NCBI GenBank assembly: GCA_905213725.1
Contig: CAJMJM010000031.1
Span: 1 to 16,045 of the forward strand
Direction of reading: 5' to 3'
Source: Collinsella aerofaciens
Lineage (GTDB): Bacteria; Actinomycetota; Coriobacteriia; Coriobacteriales; Coriobacteriaceae
DNA length: 16,045 nucleotides
This document shows, in pieces, positions 6,631-14,278 of this stretch; position 1 is the first letter of the stretch; every line of letters starts with the position of its first letter. The translations under genes and the position numbers were made by a program. The notes under the pieces were generated by a model. That model saw only the letters and a list, made by a program, of their open reading frames with translations. It was not told where the DNA came from and did not search any database.

Positions 6631-9600
6631 ATGCTCATTCACCGTATAGCCGCGCAGCTCTACACTGCCGAGGCACTGCAGACCGTCGAGGCCGGACTCG
6701 ATGCCGGCGAGGACGTGACGCTGGCTGTGTCGCAGTCGGGCCGCACGCTTATGGCGGCCGCCCAGTTTGCGCGCCGCCCGCGCCCGACGGTCTACATTGT
6801 GAGTGGCGAGGATGCGGCCGATCGCGCCGCGCGAAGCCTTGCCGCCTATGTGGGCCTGGCACATGTGTGCCGTTTTCCCGAGCGCAAGGACTACCCTTGG
6901 CGCGAGCAGGCGCCCGACGACGCTGTGGTGGCGCAGCGCTGCGAGGCCCTGGGGCGCATCGTGCGCGGGGACAACTGCATCATGGTTGCCTCGGCCCGTG
7001 CGCTGCTGCGCTGCGTGCCGCCGGTCGAGAGTCGCTATTGGGAGTCCACGACCTTCGCGGTGGGCGAGGAGATTCCTTTTGACGAGGTGTCGCAGCGCCT
7101 GGTGGGCATGGGTTACACCAATGCCGGCGCCGCCGACGCGCCTGGCCTGTTCCGCGTGCACGGCGACACCGTCGAGGTGTTCCCCGCGCAGGAAAAAGCG
7201 CCCGTGCGCATCGAGTTTTTCGGCGACGAGATCGATCGCATCCGCCGCATGGTGAGTTCAACGGGGCAGACCATCGGCAACGAGGACAGCATCGAGATCT
7301 TCCCCTGCCGTGAGCTGGCGCTCACCGACGAGGCCGTCCACAACATGCATGTGGCGCTCTATCGCGCCAGCCAGGATGACAGCAAGCTGGCGGCGCTGCT
7401 CGAGATGGTGGATGCGCGCATCGTCACGCCTGAGCTCGACCGCTTTTTGCCGGTGATGTACGGCCAGACCGTGAGCCCACTGGCGCACGTGAGCGGCAAG
7501 GCGCTCGTAGTGCTGTCCGAGCCGCGCTCGCTGTTCGACGATTGCCTGCGTGCCTACGAGGATATCGAGGCCCGTGCCGGCGAGGCGGGGATTGACCGAC
7601 TGGACGGCTTGTACGTGCGCGCCCAGCAGCTCGACTTTGGTTCCCAGCAACGCCTGAACTACGTGAGCCTCATCCGTGCCGGCGGTGCGGTGACGGCCGA
7701 GCTCAAGATTGAGCAGCCTGCCATCGCAGGCTCGGACAACCGTTTTATGACGCGCATCCAGGAGGTCGTGGGCAAGCGCTATGCTTGCGTGTTCGCTATT
7801 CCCGACCGCGGTGCGCGCGAGTCGATGGAGCTCACCTTTGGCGACGAGGGCATTACCTTTGAGGAATCGCTGACTGCCGCGCCCGAAAACGCCGGCGTCA
7901 TTGGCGACCGCGTACGCGTGGCAGCGGCGGATTCTGCCGACCGTGCCGCCCGCCAGGAGGCCCATGCTTCCATTCGCGAGCGCAAGGCAGATGCGCTCAA
8001 CGCCCGCTCGCTCGAGGCGGGCGCGGCCCAGGCTGCCGCCGGTGCCGCCGTGCCCACCATCTCGCGCGGACGCGTGACCTTTGTCGATGCCGCCCTGCCG
8101 CAGGGCGTGGTGGTGCCCGATGCCAATCTGGCCGTGTTCTCAATCGCCGACCTCAACGCCCGCATGGACGCCAACCGCGCGCGCAGCCGCCGCAAGGTGG
8201 ACATTACGCAGATCACGTTCCCGTTTAAGCCGGGCGACTACGTGGTGCACGCTACCCACGGCATCGCGCTCTTTAGCGAGATCGCGCGCCAGGAAGTGGG
8301 CGGCAAGGAACGCGACTACTTTTTGCTGGAATACGCCGACGGCGACAAGCTCTACGTGCCGCTGGAGCAGGTCGACCGCATCACGCGATACGTTGGCCCC
8401 GACGGCGACAAGCCGCGCCTGACCAGGCTCAACACCGCCGACTGGACGCGTGCCACCAACAAGGCGCGCAAAAACGCCAAAAAGCTGGCGTTTGACCTGG
8501 TCGACCTGTATACGCGCCGCTCGTCGATTACCGGTATCGCCTGTCCGCCCGATACGCCCGAGCAGATCGAGATGGAGCAGAGCTTCCCTTACGACGAGAC
8601 GCGCGACCAGCTGGAGGCCATTGCCGACATCAAGGCCGACATGGAGGCGCCCAAGCCCATGGATCGCCTGCTGTGCGGCGACGTGGGCTTTGGCAAGACC
8701 GAGGTCGCTCTGCGCGCGGCGTTTAAGTGCGTTGACTCCGGCCGCCAGGTCATGGTGCTCTGCCCCACGACCATTCTGGCCCAGCAGCACTACGAGACGT
8801 TCTTTGAGCGCTTTGCTCCGTTTGGCCTTGAGGTCGAGGTGCTCAGCCGCTTCCGCACGCCGGCGCAGCAAAAGCGCGCACTCAAGGCGTTCGCCGAGGG
8901 CACGATTGACGTGCTTATCGGCACGCACCGCCTGCTTTCGGCCGACGTGAACCCCAAGAACCTGGGCCTGGTGATCATCGACGAGGAGCAGCGCTTTGGC
9001 GTGCAGCACAAGGAGCAGCTCAAAAACCTGCGCGAGCAGATTGACGTACTCACGCTTTCGGCAACGCCGATTCCGCGAACCATGCAGATGGCCACGAGTG
9101 GCGTGCGCGACATGAGCCTAATCACCACACCGCCGACCGGGCGTCGTCCCGTGATCGTGCACGTGGGGGAGTACGACCCCGACGTGGTGAGCGCGGCGAT
9201 TCGCCTGGAGGTGGGTCGCGGCGGCCAGGTGTACTACGTGTCCAACCGCGTCAAGACCATCGACGACGCCGTGGCGCGCGTGCACGAGGCCGCGCCCGAG
9301 GCGCGCGTGGGTGTGGCACACGGCAAGATGAGCCCGCGTGAGGTCGAGGACGTGATGATCGAGTTCGCGACCAAAAAGATCGACGTGCTCATCGCCACGA
9401 CCATCGTGGAGAGCGGCATCGACAACGCGACCGCCAACACGCTCATCATCGAGGACTCGCAGCGCTTGGGCCTGGCACAGCTCTACCAGCTCAAGGGCCG
9501 TGTGGGCCGCTCTGCCACGCAGGCCTACGCGTACTTTATGTTCCCGGGCGAGCTGCCGCTCACCGAGGAGGCCACGGCGCGCCTGACCGCACTTTCCGAG

Positions 9601-10263
9601 TTCCAGGACCTGGGCAGCGGCATGCGCATCGCCATGCGCGACCTGGAGATTCGCGGCGCCGGCTCGCTTATGGGCGCCGAGCAGCATGGCAACCTGTCGA
9701 GCGTGGGCTTTGACCTGTTTACGCAGATGCTGGGCCAGGCTGTGGCCGAGGCGCGCGGCGATGACGATGCCGGCGTGGAGGCGGCGAGCGCGGGCATTAA
9801 CCTGCCGGCCGACTACTTCTTGTCCGAGGAGTACCTGCCGGCGGTGGACCAGCGCGTGCTCGTGTACCGCAAACTCGCGGCGGCCGAGGACCTGGAGAGT
9901 ATCGACGAGGTGCAGGAAGAGACTGAGGCCGCGCACGGTGAGCTGCCGTTGGCGGGGCTTAACTTGTTCAACCGCGCTCGCATCCGCATTCGCGGCGAGC
10001 GCTTGGGGCTCGAGAGCGTCACGCTCAGCGGTGGACGCATTACCTTCCTGGGGGTTGACGTTCCCAAGAAGGTGGCCTTTGAGCTTAAGACCCGCTATGG
10101 CGCGGTGAACTTTCCCAAGAGCCGCAAACTGTCGGTGCCCTACAAGGCGGGTGCCGGCGCGGGCAGCGGCCTGGGTCGCGGTCTCGACGCCAGCGACGGC
10201 ACCGGCCCCGTGGCCGCGGCACTCATGCTGCTGCAGCAATTAGGCACGAGCGACGATGACTAA
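6631..10263 (+). CDS. mfd: Transcription-repair coupling factor Mfd
   Basis: The 1210-residue product is slightly longer than the E. coli protein (1148). Mfd removes RNA polymerase stalled at DNA lesions and recruits UvrA. The N-terminal UvrB-like part covers about 1-340. An Ala/Arg-rich linker follows near 430-480. The RNA-polymerase-interacting domain starts near 530 (FPFKPGDYVVHATHGIALF to YVPLEQVDRITRYVG). The helicase-like motor has Walker A GDVGFGKTE near 683-691, DEEQRFG near 784-790, LSATPIPRTMQMA near 810-822 and GRVGRS near 957. The C-terminal D7-type region (about 1060-1150) ends in a Gly/Ala-rich tail. All motor motifs are intact. Expression must pass through or start upstream of the hairpin at 6578-6606. 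Confidence 0.97.
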   Translation: MLIHRIAAQLYTAEALQTVEAGLDAGEDVTLAVSQSGRTLMAAAQFARRPRPTVYIVSGEDAADRAARSLAAYVGLAHVCRFPERKDYPWREQAPDDAVVAQRCEALGRIVRGDNCIMVASARALLRCVPPVESRYWESTTFAVGEEIPFDEVSQRLVGMGYTNAGAADAPGLFRVHGDTVEVFPAQEKAPVRIEFFGDEIDRIRRMVSSTGQTIGNEDSIEIFPCRELALTDEAVHNMHVALYRASQDDSKLAALLEMVDARIVTPELDRFLPVMYGQTVSPLAHVSGKALVVLSEPRSLFDDCLRAYEDIEARAGEAGIDRLDGLYVRAQQLDFGSQQRLNYVSLIRAGGAVTAELKIEQPAIAGSDNRFMTRIQEVVGKRYACVFAIPDRGARESMELTFGDEGITFEESLTAAPENAGVIGDRVRVAAADSADRAARQEAHASIRERKADALNARSLEAGAAQAAAGAAVPTISRGRVTFVDAALPQGVVVPDANLAVFSIADLNARMDANRARSRRKVDITQITFPFKPGDYVVHATHGIALFSEIARQEVGGKERDYFLLEYADGDKLYVPLEQVDRITRYVGPDGDKPRLTRLNTADWTRATNKARKNAKKLAFDLVDLYTRRSSITGIACPPDTPEQIEMEQSFPYDETRDQLEAIADIKADMEAPKPMDRLLCGDVGFGKTEVALRAAFKCVDSGRQVMVLCPTTILAQQHYETFFERFAPFGLEVEVLSRFRTPAQQKRALKAFAEGTIDVLIGTHRLLSADVNPKNLGLVIIDEEQRFGVQHKEQLKNLREQIDVLTLSATPIPRTMQMATSGVRDMSLITTPPTGRRPVIVHVGEYDPDVVSAAIRLEVGRGGQVYYVSNRVKTIDDAVARVHEAAPEARVGVAHGKMSPREVEDVMIEFATKKIDVLIATTIVESGIDNATANTLIIEDSQRLGLAQLYQLKGRVGRSATQAYAYFMFPGELPLTEEATARLTALSEFQDLGSGMRIAMRDLEIRGAGSLMGAEQHGNLSSVGFDLFTQMLGQAVAEARGDDDAGVEAASAGINLPADYFLSEEYLPAVDQRVLVYRKLAAAEDLESIDEVQEETEAAHGELPLAGLNLFNRARIRIRGERLGLESVTLSGGRITFLGVDVPKKVAFELKTRYGAVNFPKSRKLSVPYKAGAGAGSGLGRGLDASDGTGPVAAALMLLQQLGTSDDD

Positions 10264-10274
10264 CAAGTAGGGGC

Positions 10275-10314
10275 GTGGCGGGGCATAGCTACCAGTTGTT
10301 CTTTGCCCCGCCAC
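10275..10314. terminator. Stable hairpin after mfd, terminator-like but without a T-run
   Basis: GTGGCGGGGCA (10275-10285) pairs perfectly with TGCCCCGCCAC (10304-10314) around an 18-base loop. The bases after it are CTCGCAGG, and there is no T-run on the opposite strand either. It may stabilise the mfd 3' end or act as a weak terminator. Confidence 0.45.
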
Positions 10315-10350
10315 CTCGCAGGTTGATTCCAGCCCCATCGAAAGGAAAGC

Positions 10351-11214
10351 ATGTTCGGATACATCTATAAGAAAGATGTCGCCATTATCGCGGTTGTCCT
10401 GTGTCTTTGTCTGGGCGTGGGCAGCTTCTTCGATTATCAGATCTCGAGCGCGCTGTTCAACATCGGCAGCATGTACGGCCGCTTTATCGAGGCGGCCGGC
10501 GAGCTGCCGTTCGAGCTGACGGCGAGCATCGCGGGCGTTATGCTCGTGCGCTCGGCGCGACCCGATTCCAAGACGAGCAAGTGGCTCGCCGTGCTCGGCA
10601 TCCTCGTCAACGTTGGCCTGACCGGCTACGAGATCGTTTCGTCCCTGAGGGTTGGCGGCAAACTCATCGCGGTTCAGTTGGTGCTGACGTTTGTGCTGGT
10701 CATTGCTGCCAACCTCATCGTCTATCGCTTTACGCGCACGACCGAGCCCGACGAGCTCACGCGCTGGGCGTTGATGGTGCTGGCCGTGTGGGTCGCTCAG
10801 GCCATCATCCTCAACGTCATTGTTAAGCCGTTATGGTCGCGCCCGCGCATGCGCGTGATCGAGGTCACGCCGGGGCTCAATTTTCAGCCGTGGTGGGTGA
10901 TCGGCAACCCCGACAAGTGGGCCTATATCGCCGCCGGCGTGATTAAGGACGGGTTCAAGTCGTTTGCGAGCGGACACACGGCGCATGCGGCGATTGGCCT
11001 TATGCTCGCCGGGCTTCCCGCGGCAGCCTTTAAGGAAAAACCTTCGCGTCGCCGCGTGATCTTTTGGGCGGCGGCTGTGATCGCGGCGCTCGTCGCCTTT
11101 GGGCGCATCGTGATCGGAGCGCACTTTTTGAGTGACGTGAGCTGCGGTTTTGCCCTGGTACTGGCACTTGAGTGCCTTGCCGCGCGCATCGCCTATCCCA
11201 ACGGCGTACAATAG
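10351..11214 (+). CDS. PAP2-family membrane phosphatase
   Basis: The 287-residue product has about six hydrophobic segments (for example VAIIAVVLCLCLGVGSFFDY near 7-28, VQLVLTFVLVIAANLIVY near 107-127, and FWAAAVIAALVAFG near 236-250). The three PAP2 motifs are present in order: K-P-L-W-S-R-P near 160, the SGH triad motif at 207-209 (FASGHTAHA), and R252 with H258 and D262 in GRIVIGAHFLSDV. These residues perform phosphoryl transfer on lipid phosphates such as undecaprenyl diphosphate or phosphatidic/phosphatidylglycerol phosphate; the substrate is not decidable here. The ATG at 10351 follows AAAGGAAAGC. The aldolase-family gene begins 45 bases after its stop, so they may be cotranscribed. 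Confidence 0.85.
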   Translation: MFGYIYKKDVAIIAVVLCLCLGVGSFFDYQISSALFNIGSMYGRFIEAAGELPFELTASIAGVMLVRSARPDSKTSKWLAVLGILVNVGLTGYEIVSSLRVGGKLIAVQLVLTFVLVIAANLIVYRFTRTTEPDELTRWALMVLAVWVAQAIILNVIVKPLWSRPRMRVIEVTPGLNFQPWWVIGNPDKWAYIAAGVIKDGFKSFASGHTAHAAIGLMLAGLPAAAFKEKPSRRRVIFWAAAVIAALVAFGRIVIGAHFLSDVSCGFALVLALECLAARIAYPNGVQ

Positions 11215-11259
11215 CCCCGTTTGAATCATCTGGCCGATACCCGGTAAGAGAGGATTGCC

Positions 11260-12285
11260 ATGCTCGCGTTTAACAACGACTATTCCCACGGCGCACATCC
11301 GGCGGTGCTGCAGGCGCTCGTCGACACCAATATGGAGCCGCAGCCCGGCTACGGTACCGATGCGCACACCGAGCGTGCCAAGCAGCTTATCCGCGAGGCC
11401 TGTCAGGCCCCCGATGCCGACGTGTTTTTTCTGGTGGGCGGCACGCAGGCCAACGCGACGGTGATTGACATGCTGCTCGCGCCGTACGAGGGCGTCGTTG
11501 CTGCCGAGACCGGCCACGTCGCCTGCCACGAGGCGGGGGCCATCGAGTTTGGCGGCCACAAGGTGCTCACCATCCCCGGCTACGAGGGCAAGATGCACGC
11601 CGAGGACCTCGAGAGCTATATCCAGGTGTTCTACGAAAACGAGAGCTACGAGCACACGGTGTTCCCGGGTGCCGTGTACGTGAGCCTATCGACCGAGTAT
11701 GGCACGCTGTACTCCAAGGCCGAGCTCGCGGCGATTCACGCGGTGTGCCAGAAGCGCGAGATTCCGCTGTTTGTGGACGGTGCCCGCCTGGCCTATGCGC
11801 TGGCGGCCGATGAGTGCGACATTACCCTGCCCGAGCTGGCACAGCTGTGTGACGTGTTCTACATCGGCGGCACCAAGTGCGGCGCTCTGTGCGGCGAGGC
11901 CGTGGTGTTTTGCGGCATGCACGCTCCGGCGCATCCCATTCCGCGCATTAAGCAGCACGGTGCGTTGCTGGCCAAGGGCCGCCTGACGGGCGTGCAGTTT
12001 GAGGCGCTCTTTACCGACGGCCTGTATTTTGAGATTGGTCGCCAGGCGATTGAAACCGCTCAGGCGCTGCGTCGCGTGCTGCACGAGCGCGGCTACCAGT
12101 TCTTTTTGGAGACGCCGACGAACCAGCAGTTTGTGATTCTGCCCAACGAGGATATGGCCCGCATTCGCGAGCATGCGGCAATCGAGTACTGGGAAAAGTA
12201 CGACGATACCCACACGGTGGTGCGTTTTTGCACCAGCTGGGCCACGACGCAGGAGGACATCGATGCGCTGGCGGCTGTCCTGTAG
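11260..12285 (+). CDS. Threonine-aldolase-family PLP-dependent enzyme
   Basis: The 341-residue product belongs to the beta-eliminating lyase/threonine aldolase group of fold-type I PLP enzymes, which cleave L-threonine or allo-threonine to glycine and acetaldehyde. Seen in the sequence are FLVGGTQANATV near 56-67 (phosphate and cofactor contacts), the ring-stacking histidine region ETGHVACHEAGAIEF near 84-98, FVDGARLAYAL near 172-182 (the aspartate that pairs with the pyridine nitrogen), and the Schiff-base lysine K206 in YIGGTKCGAL. It opens with FNNDYSHGAHP rather than the RSDTVTRPS of E. coli LtaE, so it is a divergent branch and the substrate may differ. AGAGAGGA precedes the ATG by several bases. 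A strong terminator follows at 12304-12345. Confidence 0.85.
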   Translation: MLAFNNDYSHGAHPAVLQALVDTNMEPQPGYGTDAHTERAKQLIREACQAPDADVFFLVGGTQANATVIDMLLAPYEGVVAAETGHVACHEAGAIEFGGHKVLTIPGYEGKMHAEDLESYIQVFYENESYEHTVFPGAVYVSLSTEYGTLYSKAELAAIHAVCQKREIPLFVDGARLAYALAADECDITLPELAQLCDVFYIGGTKCGALCGEAVVFCGMHAPAHPIPRIKQHGALLAKGRLTGVQFEALFTDGLYFEIGRQAIETAQALRRVLHERGYQFFLETPTNQQFVILPNEDMARIREHAAIEYWEKYDDTHTVVRFCTSWATTQEDIDALAAVL

Positions 12286-12303
12286 CCTGATGTAATGACA
12301 AGG

Positions 12304-12345
12304 GGCCGCCCTGCGCCTGAGCTTGGCGCAGGGCGGCCTTTGCTT
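12304..12345 (+). terminator. Strong rho-independent terminator upstream of the GNAT gene
   Basis: GGCCGCCCTGCGCC (12304-12317) pairs perfectly over 14 bp with GGCGCAGGGCGGCC (12325-12338) around TGAGCTT, followed by TTTGCTTTT. It ends only about 20 bases before the next start codon. Confidence 0.88.
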
Positions 12346-12363
12346 TTGGGGGAGAAGGGTTGT

Positions 12364-12954
12364 ATGACCGAGATGTCCGAGCCGACGATTCGCCTGGCGA
12401 CGCCCAATGATGCGCCGGCGTTGCTTGCCATCTATGAGCCGTATGTGCGCCAGACGGCGATTACCTGCGAATACGAGGTGCCGAGCGTTGAGGAGTTCGC
12501 CGGGCGTATCGAGCGTACGCTCAAGCGCTATCCGTATCTGGTGATGGAGCTGGACGGGCGTCCGGTAGGCTATGCCTACGTGAGTCCGCTTAACAGCCGC
12601 GAGGCATACGACTGGTCGGTCGAGACGTCAATCTACCTGGCACGCGATGTGCGCCATGGCGGGCTGGGTCGCAAGCTGCACGACGCGCTCAAGCAATGCC
12701 TGGTCGCGATGGGCATCACCAACATGTGCGCCCTCATCGCCGTGCCGCACGACAAGGACGACGAGTACCTGACGCACAACAGCCAGGATTTCCATGCCCA
12801 TATGGGATATCGCCTGGTGGGCGCCTTTGACCGCTGCGCCCAAAAGTTCGGCCGCTGGTACGATATGTGTTGGATGGAGCTGGTCCTAGCCGAGCGCACA
12901 CTCAACCAACCCAAACCAACCTGGTTCCCCGACCTCCCCAAACCTACCATTTAG
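12364..12954 (+). CDS. GNAT acetyltransferase, phosphinothricin/methionine-sulfoximine acetyltransferase-like
   Basis: The 196-residue product has the order typical of PAT/MddA-like GNAT enzymes. It shows IRLATPNDAPALLAIYEPYV at the N-terminus, TCEYEVPSVEEFAGRI near 34-49, the acetyl-CoA pyrophosphate loop RHGGLGRKL at 97-105, FHAHMGYRLVG near 143-153, and KFGRWYDMCWMEL near 161-173. Such enzymes N-acetylate glutamate or methionine analogues, including sulfoximines and sulfones; a natural substrate here is unknown. The last ~16 residues are proline-rich (NQPKPTWFPDLPKPTI) and extend beyond the core fold. The ATG at 12364 follows GGAGAAGG by five bases; a second ATG at 12373 is possible. It must be expressed by readthrough of the terminator just upstream or from a promoter inside the previous gene. 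Confidence 0.85.
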   Translation: MTEMSEPTIRLATPNDAPALLAIYEPYVRQTAITCEYEVPSVEEFAGRIERTLKRYPYLVMELDGRPVGYAYVSPLNSREAYDWSVETSIYLARDVRHGGLGRKLHDALKQCLVAMGITNMCALIAVPHDKDDEYLTHNSQDFHAHMGYRLVGAFDRCAQKFGRWYDMCWMELVLAERTLNQPKPTWFPDLPKPTI

Positions 12955-13350
12955 GGACAGATTTATTTTGGCCGCTTTGTAGCGTCAATCCACCGCGAGA
13001 AGTACGGATTCACGCGTCTTTTGATGCGGATGGGCTTAATTTGGCTTCGATTTGGGTCCGTTTGGCTTCGATTCGAACTAAGTGAGTAGACTTTTTGGCG
13101 CAGGTCGAGCACAAGGCGTATCTGCCTTAGTAAAACCGCAGGTCACAGAGGTGACAGTTTTTGGTGTGCTCGACAGGTCACGAAAAGTCTACTCACTTAG
13201 ATTTGCGGTACTGGATATTCTGAGCAGGAACAGTTGAGCTTGGACGGCGCGTATTGCCAGGCGATGTTGGCATTTGTGCCATGTTGGCTTGAGATTTAAT
13301 AAAACCGCAGGTAAAACGTTCATTAGGTACAGTTTGCCTCGTTTGGTGCG
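12955..13350. other. 396-base convergent intergenic region with no gene
   Basis: It lies between the 3' ends of the GNAT gene (+) and the GntR gene (-). Its left end begins GGGACAGATTTATTTTGG, resembling the GGGACAGGTTACTTT motif in the palindrome near 15476. A 13-base direct repeat, TTTGGCTTCGATT, occurs at 13040-13052 and 13061-13073. The 123-bp inverted-repeat element at 13078-13200 and a degenerate copy of its core at 13300-13351 fill most of the rest. No open frame has a ribosome site or protein-like composition. Confidence 0.55.
13078..13200. repeat. 123-bp element with long terminal inverted repeats (MITE-like)
   Basis: The left arm (13078-13112) and right arm (13166-13200) are each 35 bases. 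The outer 18 bases, CTAAGTGAGTAGACTTTT, match perfectly in inverted orientation, as do the inner 8 (TCGAGCAC), with a mostly mismatched 9-base stretch between. The interior holds two smaller hairpins: AAGGC/GCCTT (13113-13128) and GTCAC-AGAG-GTGAC (13142-13155). It encodes nothing. The ends can be read as TA-bounded (CTAAG...CTTAG), which would fit an IS630/Tc1-like target, but this is weak. It could also work as a bidirectional transcription barrier between the convergent genes. Confidence 0.6.
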
Positions 13351-13351
13351 C
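13300..13351. repeat. Degenerate second copy of the element's core
   Basis: TAAAACCGCAGGT at 13300-13312 repeats 13131-13143 exactly. It is followed in both places, with gaps, by AGGT(G)ACAGTTT and TTTGGTGNGCT. The long outer arms are missing here. The copy runs up to the stop codon of the GntR gene. Confidence 0.4.
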
Positions 13352-14073
13352 TAGCCGATGGGTTCGGTGTATTTGGCGCGGTCGGTGCGCTGGATGCGTT
13401 TAGAGACATGGAGCGGGCGGCCGTCGGTGTCGTAGACGTAGTCGGTGATCAGGATCAGCGCCTGCCCGCGCTCAACGTTGAGCAAAAACGCCTCGTTTTG
13501 CGAGGCGTAGCACACCTCAAAGGTCTTATGCCCCTGTGCCGGCGCGCGATGGAACTCCTGTCGCAGCGTGGCGTAGAGCGAACCGTTAATATCGCGATCG
13601 ATGAGCGTCTCGAAGCTTGGCGGCAGGTAGGTGGTCTCCAGGCACAGCGGCGCGTCGTCCAGGTAGCGCAGGCGGACAAGTTTGACGAGCTTGCTGCCCA
13701 CGGCGGCATCAAAGAACTTAGCTATGCTGCCGCCCGCCTTGGTAAAGCCCGAGTCCACCGTGCGCGTGGTGGGCTTCATGCCCTGACCCTGGACCTGCGC
13801 CGTATAGCTCGAAAACACCAGGTTGTTCTCGTGGAGCGCCGGCGTGTCGGCCACAAAGGCGCCGCGCCCGCGCTCGGTTCGAACCAGACCCTCATCAACG
13901 AGCACCTTAAGGGCGTGGCGCACGGTGCTGCGCGACAGCCCCGATTCGTCCATGAGCTCCATCTCGGACGGCAGCTTGTCTTCGCGCGCGTAGACGCCGG
14001 CGGCGATGCGGTCACGCAGCATGCCCGCCAAGCGCTCGTATTGGGCCAGTTTCTTTTTAGACGAAGCATTCAT
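13351..14073 (-). CDS. GntR/HutC-family transcriptional regulator with UTRA domain
   Basis: The 240-residue product has an N-terminal winged helix-turn-helix (about 8-75: YERLAGMLRDRIAAGVYAREDKLPSEMELMDESGLSRSTVRHALKVLVDEGLVRTERGRGAFVA), a textbook GntR signature. A UTRA effector domain follows (about 90-235), containing RLRYLDDAPLCLETTYLP and the C-terminal ALILITDYVYDTDGRPLHVSKRIQRTDRAKY. UTRA domains usually bind sugar phosphates or amino-sugar phosphates. It is transcribed divergently from the SIS deglycase gene across a 205-bp region containing TGTAT-type palindromes, so it most likely controls that gene and itself, responding to a phosphorylated substrate. The ATG (complement of 14071-14073) has only a weak AGG before it. 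Confidence 0.9.
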   Translation of the reverse strand: MNASSKKKLAQYERLAGMLRDRIAAGVYAREDKLPSEMELMDESGLSRSTVRHALKVLVDEGLVRTERGRGAFVADTPALHENNLVFSSYTAQVQGQGMKPTTRTVDSGFTKAGGSIAKFFDAAVGSKLVKLVRLRYLDDAPLCLETTYLPPSFETLIDRDINGSLYATLRQEFHRAPAQGHKTFEVCYASQNEAFLLNVERGQALILITDYVYDTDGRPLHVSKRIQRTDRAKYTEPIG

Positions 14074-14116
14074 GCGATCAACCTGTATCTAACCTGTATT
14101 CGAGTCTAATCAAGCA

Positions 14117-14129
14117 TGTATTCAATACA
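14117..14129. promoter_or_regulatory. Perfect palindrome TGTATTCAATACA, putative GntR operator
   Basis: Six-base arms, TGTATT and AATACA, are symmetric about one C. Size and composition suit a GntR/HutC-family dimer, and it lies 44 bases before the regulator start on the minus strand. Confidence 0.5.
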
Positions 14130-14219
14130 ACAACAAAACCGCTGGTAGCTAGTTATCGAAAACCGTATCAGCAAATTTTCTAAGACAAATATAGCATACA
14201 ACTAGTCGACATAACCAAA

Positions 14220-14236
14220 ACAAGTATGTAACTTGT
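14220..14236. promoter_or_regulatory. Inverted repeat ACAAGT-N5-ACTTGT, putative operator before the deglycase gene
   Basis: Perfect 6-bp arms at 14220-14225 and 14231-14236 lie 43 bases before the deglycase ATG, where repressor binding would block initiation. The sequence differs from the 14117 palindrome but shares the TGTAT-type half-site. Confidence 0.45.
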
Positions 14237-14278
14237 ATGCCATCGAGAGCATCAAACGAGAAGAAAGGCTGATGCACG

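Larger units (their letters stand above)
14074..14278. promoter_or_regulatory. Divergent promoter/operator region for the regulator and deglycase genes
   Basis: This 205-bp AT-rich gap is crowded with TGTAT/ATACA half-sites. AACCTGTAT is repeated at 14080-14088 and 14091-14099, one helical turn apart and close to the regulator start. Further sites are the palindromes at 14117-14129 and 14220-14236 and an outer pair, GCATACAA (14194-14201) with TTGTATGC (14233-14240). No clean -35/-10 pair was found for either direction. AGAAAGG precedes the deglycase ATG by about ten bases. Confidence 0.55.

Noticed and set aside
9118..10239. Long minus-strand open frame opposite the mfd C-terminus
   Set aside because: The plus strand is unambiguous mfd motor sequence; the antisense product has no protein-like motif pattern.
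13040..13073. Two 13-base direct repeats considered as the start of a CRISPR array
   Set aside because: Only two copies with an 8-base gap, no regular spacers and no cas genes.
12867..13085. 72-codon frame crossing the GNAT stop region
   Set aside because: It overlaps the real GNAT gene out of frame and has no ribosome site.
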